Part shown: piece after piece, positions 23,856-29,764 of the stretch
Numbering within the stretch: the stretch's first letter is position 1
Layout: every line of letters begins with the position of its first letter
Source of the DNA: a virus
Direction: 5' to 3' (one strand)
Length of the DNA stretch: 29,764 nucleotides
Virus record (IMG/VR): IMGVR_UViG_3300046464_000342
Location: 1-29,764 of that record
Notes under the pieces: model-generated
Databases searched by the model: none
Told to the model about the DNA's origin: nothing
Seen by the model: the letters and a program-made list of their open reading frames with translations, nothing else
Translations under genes and position numbers: made by a program

Positions 23856-24041
23856 TTAACCTTCTAATTTTGCTTTAAGATCAGCGTTCTCTTCAAGTAG
23901 AGATTCTACTTGTTCTTTAAAATCTTGAGACATAGTTGCCAACTTTGCCTCAAGAAGAACATTTTGATTTGATACCGCTGCTAACTTTGAATTATAAATT
24001 TTTATGAGAACGTTAACATCAACTTCACTTTGATTGTCCAT
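23856..24041 (-). CDS. Coiled-coil mini-protein before gp13
   Basis: This 61-aa protein is almost entirely helical. From about residue 12 to 58 leucines, valines and isoleucines fall at heptad positions (VLLEAKL, SLLEENADLKAKL), which predicts a coiled coil. The first ten residues are acidic. There are no cysteines. It lies 8 bases after the fibre-like gene and 1 base before gp13. In T4 the trimeric coiled-coil fibritin (wac) sits at a similar place, but this protein is far shorter, so that link is only a suggestion. An assembly helper for the neck or fibre is possible. Confidence 0.75.
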   Translation of the reverse strand: MDNQSEVDVNVLIKIYNSKLAAVSNQNVLLEAKLATMSQDFKEQVESLLEENADLKAKLEG

Positions 24042-24049
24042 TAATTACC

Positions 24050-25672
24050 TCAGAAAGTTCCCCCGTCAAGTGTTGAAGTCCAGTGGGGTTTGTTAGTATA
24101 TATTACACTAACAGTATTGGGAACTGAAGCAAGATTTGCAATTGCTCCATTAACACCTTCTCTCCTAAGATTGCCGGATGTATTAAATGTTCCCTCAACA
24201 CCAATTACATTAACAGAATTTGCTCCAGTAACAGCAGTTTCAACAACACCATAAGCACCAGTAGTATCCTGTCTGATGATATCTCCTGCAGACGCAGTAA
24301 CAGCACTGCCAAGAGCAAGGGTGTTCTTAGTGATAGCAGTCAACATCTGTTTAGATGTGACTACAGGCGATGCAACGGCATTTGTGGATCTCTGAAGACC
24401 AGTGTCATCAAAGTAAACTATACCACCAGTATTGTAATCACCAGATTGGTAGTAGATACCTTTAATATCTAAGAAACCTTTGGTTCCACTGACAAGACTG
24501 CTTGCAATACTTGCATCTGGAACATACGTCCATCTTCTACTGTCATCTGCGTGAGTTCCGTGGTTATCGGCATCAGCAGCACTATTTGCAATAGAACTAT
24601 CATCAAAACCAAAGAAACCTTCTTTATTATTTGAAGTTCCACTACTTGTGTTGTAACTGAAAGATATACCTCTATCAGTATTACTATCGTAAGCGTGAGT
24701 AAGTGTTACTTGAGAAGTTGTTGTAATACCAGCAGTACTATTTGCTGACATCGTAACAACTTTAGTGCCTGTGTTAAAGGCAGTAATTGATGTTGCACCA
24801 GGAATATTTGCGTGAGCAATAATATCACCAGTATTAATACCAACTACAGAGTCTAAAGTAATTGTATTTGTACCACTGGCATGTTCTGCCATTACTGTTC
24901 TGGTACTAGTTACATCACCAAGATGTAAAATTGCATCATTTAAAGTTGAAGATGTGGAGTTGACAGTTGTTGTAGTACCATCAACTTGTAAATCACCTTT
25001 GATGATGACCTTACCTTCATTACTTAATCCATCGGGATATGGATCAATATACAGTTCATTACCACCACCTGCTCTAGTTGCGATAACATTGGATGAAATA
25101 CCAATATTACCAACTTCAAGACCATTTGTTATATTGACGTCAGTTTCATAAGTCCAGGGAGCACCTGTTACCTTAATACTATTATCACCATCTTCATCAT
25201 ATTCAATCTTTGAATCTTTATCATTGCCAAACGTTAAGAAAGTGTCATCAGGAATGACAACCTCTCCAGTTCCATTTGGATCGAGAACTATATCTCCATC
25301 GGTATCGGTGGATGATAATGTATTTGCATCTAACCTTAAGTTATCTACATTCCATTGATCTACCTTAAGTGAAGATGCTCCACCTAAACCGGTATTATTT
25401 GCTGGTGCAAGAACTGCAACAACACCATTGTCTGAATTTCTCGTATTTGTTACACCTTGGATAGCACCTGGGTCGTGCTCCATCATTGAGGTGTAATAGA
25501 ATCCACCTACAGGATTGGCGTTTGTGCCGTCATCTCCTAGGAAAATCCTATCTTTATATTGATTTGTTCCTCCGTAACTACCAATACCAGTTACGTATCC
25601 AAGTTCACCCCATTGTAAACTGGCTGGTTTGCTAGTACCTGAGGATCTCTTAATCCTAATAATACTTGCCAT
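24050..25672 (-). CDS. Fibre-like virion structural protein
   Basis: This 540-aa protein looks like the fibre or whisker proteins of marine T4-like phages. The N-terminal MASIIRIKRSSGTSKPASLQWGE is a typical anchor. The body is beta-rich and Asp, Thr and Gly rich, with DGDIVLDPNGTGEVVIPD, a DSKIEYDEDGDNSIKV segment and GKVIIKGDLQVDGTTTTVNS, repeats common in trimeric fibres. The end is LDGGTF. No receptor-binding domain is recognised. It lies near the neck genes, where T4 has fibritin. It could be a neck whisker or tail fibre. It starts one base after the 75-aa gene ends. Confidence 0.85.
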   Translation of the reverse strand: MASIIRIKRSSGTSKPASLQWGELGYVTGIGSYGGTNQYKDRIFLGDDGTNANPVGGFYYTSMMEHDPGAIQGVTNTRNSDNGVVAVLAPANNTGLGGASSLKVDQWNVDNLRLDANTLSSTDTDGDIVLDPNGTGEVVIPDDTFLTFGNDKDSKIEYDEDGDNSIKVTGAPWTYETDVNITNGLEVGNIGISSNVIATRAGGGNELYIDPYPDGLSNEGKVIIKGDLQVDGTTTTVNSTSSTLNDAILHLGDVTSTRTVMAEHASGTNTITLDSVVGINTGDIIAHANIPGATSITAFNTGTKVVTMSANSTAGITTTSQVTLTHAYDSNTDRGISFSYNTSSGTSNNKEGFFGFDDSSIANSAADADNHGTHADDSRRWTYVPDASIASSLVSGTKGFLDIKGIYYQSGDYNTGGIVYFDDTGLQRSTNAVASPVVTSKQMLTAITKNTLALGSAVTASAGDIIRQDTTGAYGVVETAVTGANSVNVIGVEGTFNTSGNLRREGVNGAIANLASVPNTVSVIYTNKPHWTSTLDGGTF

Positions 25673-25673
25673 G

Positions 25674-25901
25674 TCAGAAATTTCCTCCGTTGATGTCTAA
25701 ATTCTGCGTTGCACCTGGTGTCAGGGTTAAAGTTGCCTCCCATTTTCGGATACTGCTGTTGTAAACAAGCACCATACCATTCTGCAAGTTAGAAGCACTA
25801 ACATCACTGAGTTCTGCCAAAGAAAGACCTTGGGCACCCGCCAATGAAGATATTACTTTTACAGCGGGTTGCTGACCTACTCTGACCTTTATTTCAGCCA
25901 T
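25674..25901 (-). CDS. Short structural-type protein before the fibre-like gene
   Basis: This 75-aa protein has the pattern SLAELSDVSASNLQNGMVLVYNSSIRKWEA (residues 27-56, with the conserved trio DV, NGMVLVY and KW), which recurs in many phage fibre and structural proteins as a beta-hairpin unit. Its end, NLDINGGNF, resembles the end of the next gene (LDGGTF). It is probably an accessory part of the fibre. A TATAAATA late box lies 26 bases upstream of its ATG (25899-25901). Confidence 0.8.
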   Translation of the reverse strand: MAEIKVRVGQQPAVKVISSLAGAQGLSLAELSDVSASNLQNGMVLVYNSSIRKWEATLTLTPGATQNLDINGGNF

Positions 25902-25926
25902 TTATATACAATTCAGGATTTAAATA

Positions 25927-25934
25927 TATTTATA
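25927..25934 (-). promoter_or_regulatory. Late promoter TATAAATA overlapping the 59-aa gene stop
   Basis: A perfect T4-type late box contains the TAA stop (25930-25932) of the upstream 59-aa gene. The next ATG is 26 bases downstream, so it should drive the fibre-like genes and perhaps the neck genes. Confidence 0.75.
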
Positions 25935-26109
25935 TTCCTGGAAGTCCTAATCTAATTACAGTTTCCTGTTGCTTCAAATAAAGCTTGACATATGATTTTG
26001 CAATATTTTTTAGCATATCTCTATCATCACAAGAATCAATTTCTCTTGCTAGTTTTGTATACTCGAAACTTTTGGAAAGTTTATCCAACGTAATTTCATC
26101 TGGGTCCAT
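25930..26109 (-). CDS. Small helical protein (59 aa)
   Basis: The frame runs from ATG 26107-26109 to TAA 25930-25932 and was just below the usual length cut-off. It overlaps the 71-aa gene by 14 bases. The protein is charged and helical: LDKLSKSFEYTKLAREIDSC (8-27), then DMLKNIAKSYVKLYLKQQE (31-49) and a final IRLGLPGI. I have the impression of a conserved marine-phage family here, but cannot name one. A virion or chaperone role is possible. It is accepted as a gene because of the codon-like composition and the tight coupling. Confidence 0.75.
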   Translation of the reverse strand: MDPDEITLDKLSKSFEYTKLAREIDSCDDRDMLKNIAKSYVKLYLKQQETVIRLGLPGI

Positions 26110-26311
26110 TAGTAATCTCCCTTAGTAAGGATTTTATTTCTTCAATGTCTTGTTTAAGTGAATCTAACTCATCTCGCTCTGATTGCTTTCGCTTCTTCAT
26201 TTTAATATATTGATCATAACTTGATGAGTCAGTATTAACAATAGCGCCAGTATTTTTATCTCTAAAAAGATGACGCTCACCTTCAACAGGAATTAAATTG
26301 TCACTATTCAT
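26096..26311 (-). CDS. Small conserved-type protein (71 aa) with C-terminal coiled coil
   Basis: The ATG 26309-26311 is preferred over a TTG three codons upstream. Residues 12-37 (ERHLFRDKNTGAIVNTDSSS then YDQYIKM) recall a small family common in marine T4-like phages, in which an RDxxxGAIxNTD motif precedes a coiled coil. Residues 40-66 (KKRKQSERDELDSLKQ and EEIKSLLREI) are a predicted coiled coil. It begins two bases before the stop of the large protein ends, and overlaps the 59-aa gene by 14 bases. The function is unknown. Confidence 0.8.
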   Translation of the reverse strand: MNSDNLIPVEGERHLFRDKNTGAIVNTDSSSYDQYIKMKKRKQSERDELDSLKQDIEEIKSLLREITNGPR

Positions 26312-26312
26312 A

Positions 26313-29300
26313 TTATGCAAGTGCTATTACTCTAAAGTCTGTAAGTGAAACTGGTGTTGATTCATTTGTGGATGACATTACAACCTTTAATGCAAAGGCA
26401 GTAAATTGATCAAGATTGTTTGCAGTAAATTGATACTCCGAGAACCCTTCGGTTCCATTAGGAGAAACAAATGCATCCGCTCTACCACTATTTAAGTCTG
26501 AATTAATTACCATATCACCGAAACCATCTCCATCAGTATCTCTCAAATTATCATATCCTGGAAAAGGTACAAATTTCTGAGGAATTTCCGTAGAATCTGC
26601 TTTATATAATTGATATAAGACTCTAAAATCTGCACCTTCTTGTACATTAGCAGCAATGTACACTTTCAAACTTGTTGCTGGTTGTGCAAGAGAAATACTC
26701 TTAGTTACAAATACCGCACCATGTGGATCCTGATCTATGGAATTAGATCTAGAATCTGTAATGTAATCACCGACTGGAGCATTAGATTTATTTCTTCCAA
26801 GAATGAATGTTGCATTTTGTGCATCCATTACGGGGGAGACATTTTCATTTTCACTTGCAAACTCAACTCTCATTGTTAGTGACTTATTACGTGGTAACGT
26901 TGTAAGTCTTTCAAGTTCATTTGCTCTGGAAGCAACCATTCTAGGAGTATTAAACTTGAGTGGTTTGTTGAGAGGAAGTGGTTCATATCCTTGATCTTGG
27001 AATGAAACTTCTCTTCCGCCTGCACTTGTTCCAGATATTGTTCTAATGAAACTTCTTGCTGAAGTTCCCTTTCCAGGGGTAATAATATTAAATTCTGAAA
27101 CAATAGTGCTGAACTGGTAGTTTTGAGAAATACCAACTTCAGTGCCACCAAATCCTTTTTCAGATGCAAAATTCAACAAAGCATCTCCAGAAACCCTACT
27201 TGATGGTGTTGACCTGTCAACTTCTATGAAGTAACTATCAAGATCCGAACTTTCATTTTTATAAAATGTTGATGGAATATTATGAGTTTTGTTAATTCTC
27301 ATCAAAGAAACACCATTGACTTCATATGGTTGAATAGATGCTCCAGTTTCATGTGCAATTTTTACAGTTCCATTTACTGCTCTTCCATCAATACTAAGAG
27401 TTCCTGCTCCAGCATTTCCTGCAGAAATATTACTGTAAGAAACTACTTCACTGTTTATGATTGCATATCCTCTACTTGTAGAAATTCCTTCAGCAACTCC
27501 AAATAATGAAGTATTTGCAATAGAAACTGTAGTGTCAGTTAATCCAAATGCTGCACTAAGTTCCGTCTTAGTACTATCTGGTTTAATATCAACAATTTCA
27601 ATTTTATTGTTTCCACCATGATGTGCGTGATTATGCTGCTTAATGCTCATAATGTTTCCAACATACTTTTCATCGTAAATTGAAGATCCATTAGTTCCAA
27701 CATTAGCACCAGCAGTTAATGCAGTTCTAGAAAGATGATTATCTGGTTCCGTATAATAAACTAATGCTTCACCCTGAGTATAGTTTTCACCCAAAACATT
27801 AGTCATATACAGAGTATCAAAAGTGGTATTATGAGTCTTGATTGTTACTCTGGCACCACTACCTCCACCACCAGTTGCAGATGTAACACCAACAACTTCT
27901 CCACTACGATATCCAGTTCCAACAGCAGTAATGTTTACTCCAGTTACACCACCAGAAGCATCAACTGTAATAGTTGCTTGTGCTCCAGATCCTTGACCAG
28001 AGATTGGGAATAGTGGAACACTATTATAAGAACCTGCCTTATACCCAGAACCACTATTTCCAATAGCAACGTTACCAGTTCCCGTTGCAGCAATAGGTCC
28101 GCCAGTTGCTTCAATAAATCCAGTCGTGCCTTCTGTTGCAGGAGTAACGCTTACTCCACCTTGTCCAACTTTTACACCTGTTAAAAGTAAAGATTGTTCA
28201 TTTGCAGTAACACCAGTTACTGGCAGTTTTAACTTTCTTGGTAATCCTTGAATTGGATTATCTTCCAAAATGGAAGAATTATCACCCTTAGGTAACACAT
28301 CTCCATTATACCAAGTAACGGTGCCAGATTTAACAAATTTTGCTTTATTAAGTCTGAATGTTAGATCTTGGAACTGTGAAGGAGTCCAGATTGTTCCATT
28401 CTGAGATTTGAACAGAGATCCACCAAGATACTGTTTAGTAACAACAACATTTTGAACATCAGGAAGACTTGTTGTTCTAACAGTCTTTTTGCCCATTGTT
28501 GCCGTCCACATTTCATATCCATCAGATGCTGGAGAGAGAATGACAATAGCATATTCTGTATCATTACCTTCAAGATAAATTGGTGATTCAAATTTAACAT
28601 TTGTTGCTACTGGTTCAAATGGATTTGCTTCATTAACATTAATATCTGCAGGATTAAGTGAAACCTGAGCATAATCTTGAACTAGAAGACCTGTTGGTGT
28701 TCCAAGTTCAACTGTTCTAAGTTCAACAAAGATCTTTGCACCAGGATCCTTAGTTGCAAAGAATAGATCAACAGAAGTTAAGAAAATACCTTCTGGTTCT
28801 GTAACCGTAAATGATTGTGCAAGGGGGTCTCTATGAACTGCCTTAACAGTTTTCTTAATGTCAATTTCAGTTTTCTTTCTACGTGGTTTGGGTGGATTTC
28901 TAACAGAAACTCTAGAAGTTTCTTGGGTTAAAATACTTCCGGAACCACTATAAGTTCCAATTGCTTCCGATGCAAATACAGTAGATCCTGGTAATGGAGT
29001 TACACCAGGAGGAACTGCAGTAACTTTTACAGTTTTTGTTCCACTCTTAACTCTTATTGCTGGTGCTGGATTAGAATTTGGATTTCTAAAGAAGAACGTT
29101 CCAATTATATCTCCCCAATTATCGGAGACTAATTCGGCTCTTGTTATTGTCGCAACTGCACCAGATGTTCTACCAACAACTTTAAATCCTTTTCTTACAT
29201 ATCCATAAAATTTTTCACTAATAGAAAGAACTCTTACACCAAAATTAATCAGTTTTGATGTTGGAGAATATGCAGTTCCAGGTCCAGGTCTATCTCTGTC

Positions 29301-29764
29301 ATAAGGGTCTACTTGATATTCTTCAACAAGAACCGCAGGAGATCCTAAACCAGCACCAATATCAGGTCTTGTAGTATCACCAAACTTATGATTAGGTCTT
29401 TGAACTCTTATGAATCCAACTTTTCTACCCCTAATATCGAAAATATCAGCATTTTCAAATACGGTAAATGTACCTGAATTCATTTCAATTTCACAAAGTT
29501 TGGGAACAATATCAACTTGTTGTGCATCAAGATACTTGTAATGCTTTGTATATGGTCTTAAACCGTTCGCAGCAAAGTAAACATTTCTTGAACGCATCCA
29601 AGGATCTGCTTCACCAGAAACTTTTACATCTTCAACATAATCAAATTCTCTTGCAGGTCCTCTAAGTTTAGGTTTAAACTTAGTTGTTGTTGTAACCTTA
29701 GTTGTAGTAACTGCTTTTTTAAGTCTTTCACCTCTACCACCACCTTTTTTATATTTTTCAATTA
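26313..29764 (-). CDS. Very large virion structural protein, 5' end beyond window
   Basis: The frame is open to the right edge, so 1149 residues are visible and the true start is outside the window. An ATG at 29595-29597 is not the start, since 55 more codons lie upstream. The visible N-terminal part is Lys/Thr rich (VTTTKVTTTTKFKPK), then MRSRNVYFAANGLRPYTKHYKYLD. The middle holds DPLAQSFTV...FLTSVDLFFATKD, a pattern seen in large structural proteins of marine myoviruses. A Gly-rich GxGY repeat pair (27838-28070) follows. The C-terminus has GYDNLRDTDGDGFGD and a final beta domain FSEYQFTANNLDQFTAFALKVVM. It is probably a baseplate, fibre-attachment or fibre protein. Confidence 0.88.
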   Translation of the reverse strand, partial: IEKYKKGGGRGERLKKAVTTTKVTTTTKFKPKLRGPAREFDYVEDVKVSGEADPWMRSRNVYFAANGLRPYTKHYKYLDAQQVDIVPKLCEIEMNSGTFTVFENADIFDIRGRKVGFIRVQRPNHKFGDTTRPDIGAGLGSPAVLVEEYQVDPYDRDRPGPGTAYSPTSKLINFGVRVLSISEKFYGYVRKGFKVVGRTSGAVATITRAELVSDNWGDIIGTFFFRNPNSNPAPAIRVKSGTKTVKVTAVPPGVTPLPGSTVFASEAIGTYSGSGSILTQETSRVSVRNPPKPRRKKTEIDIKKTVKAVHRDPLAQSFTVTEPEGIFLTSVDLFFATKDPGAKIFVELRTVELGTPTGLLVQDYAQVSLNPADINVNEANPFEPVATNVKFESPIYLEGNDTEYAIVILSPASDGYEMWTATMGKKTVRTTSLPDVQNVVVTKQYLGGSLFKSQNGTIWTPSQFQDLTFRLNKAKFVKSGTVTWYNGDVLPKGDNSSILEDNPIQGLPRKLKLPVTGVTANEQSLLLTGVKVGQGGVSVTPATEGTTGFIEATGGPIAATGTGNVAIGNSGSGYKAGSYNSVPLFPISGQGSGAQATITVDASGGVTGVNITAVGTGYRSGEVVGVTSATGGGGSGARVTIKTHNTTFDTLYMTNVLGENYTQGEALVYYTEPDNHLSRTALTAGANVGTNGSSIYDEKYVGNIMSIKQHNHAHHGGNNKIEIVDIKPDSTKTELSAAFGLTDTTVSIANTSLFGVAEGISTSRGYAIINSEVVSYSNISAGNAGAGTLSIDGRAVNGTVKIAHETGASIQPYEVNGVSLMRINKTHNIPSTFYKNESSDLDSYFIEVDRSTPSSRVSGDALLNFASEKGFGGTEVGISQNYQFSTIVSEFNIITPGKGTSARSFIRTISGTSAGGREVSFQDQGYEPLPLNKPLKFNTPRMVASRANELERLTTLPRNKSLTMRVEFASENENVSPVMDAQNATFILGRNKSNAPVGDYITDSRSNSIDQDPHGAVFVTKSISLAQPATSLKVYIAANVQEGADFRVLYQLYKADSTEIPQKFVPFPGYDNLRDTDGDGFGDMVINSDLNSGRADAFVSPNGTEGFSEYQFTANNLDQFTAFALKVVMSSTNESTPVSLTDFRVIALA

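Noticed and set aside
1-29764. tRNA genes, CRISPR arrays, insertion sequences, integrase or attachment sites
   Set aside because: I looked for cloverleaf patterns, spaced repeats, transposase motifs and flanking repeats, and saw none.

Overview
The window is a block of a T4-like myovirus genome. Every gene I can support reads on the minus strand, so transcription runs from the right edge to the left. The sequence is AT-rich and tightly packed, with almost no non-coding DNA and many start codons overlapping the previous stop (TAATG, TGATG or ATGA). The set and order of core genes (13-14-15-16-17-18-19-20-67-21-22-23-3-uvsY-uvsW-55-47-46) match the marine T4-like cyanophages. A small gene between 46 and 47 that resembles the cyanobacterial DUF3110 family also points to a marine cyanobacterial host (Synechococcus or Prochlorococcus). 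The host is an inference. No photosynthesis gene, tRNA, integrase, insertion sequence or CRISPR array is visible.

Right part (about 20.3-29.8 kb): a very large virion protein cut by the right edge, two small conserved proteins, a short and a long fibre-like structural protein, a coiled-coil mini-protein, then neck and tail-completion proteins gp13, gp14 and gp15 and the small terminase gp16. Middle (about 7.5-20.3 kb): a non-core insert of three genes between gp16 and gp17 (a 630-aa modular Cys-rich basic protein and two small proteins with a T4 internal-protein-like N-terminus), the large terminase gp17, a small zinc-ribbon protein, sheath gp18, tube gp19, portal gp20, gp67-like core protein, a short repeat protein, prohead protease gp21, scaffold gp22 and major capsid gp23, which is followed by a strong terminator. 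Left part (1-7.5 kb): gp3, recombination mediator UvsY, helicase UvsW, the late sigma factor gp55, the Mre11/Rad50-like pair gp47/gp46, a 57-aa gene missed by length cut-offs, and a proline-rich gene cut by the left edge.

How it works together: gp55 directs late transcription from TATAAATA-type boxes, several of which are visible before gp22, gp67, the fibre-like genes, gp18 and uvsW. The head genes build a prohead (gp20 portal, gp22/gp67 core, gp23 shell, gp21 protease), gp16/gp17 fill it, gp13/gp14 close the neck, and gp18/gp19/gp15/gp3 make the tail. UvsY, UvsW, gp46 and gp47 run recombination-dependent replication. A sigma70-like promoter just upstream of gp55 suggests that the gp55-47-46 group is also read early from the host polymerase.

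The most unusual region is 17910-20267. It separates the two terminase subunits and looks like a module for proteins packaged inside the head. Existing ORF starts were corrected where a TTG or GTG start was less likely than a nearby ATG overlapping the upstream stop. No stretch longer than 300 bases lacks a gene.
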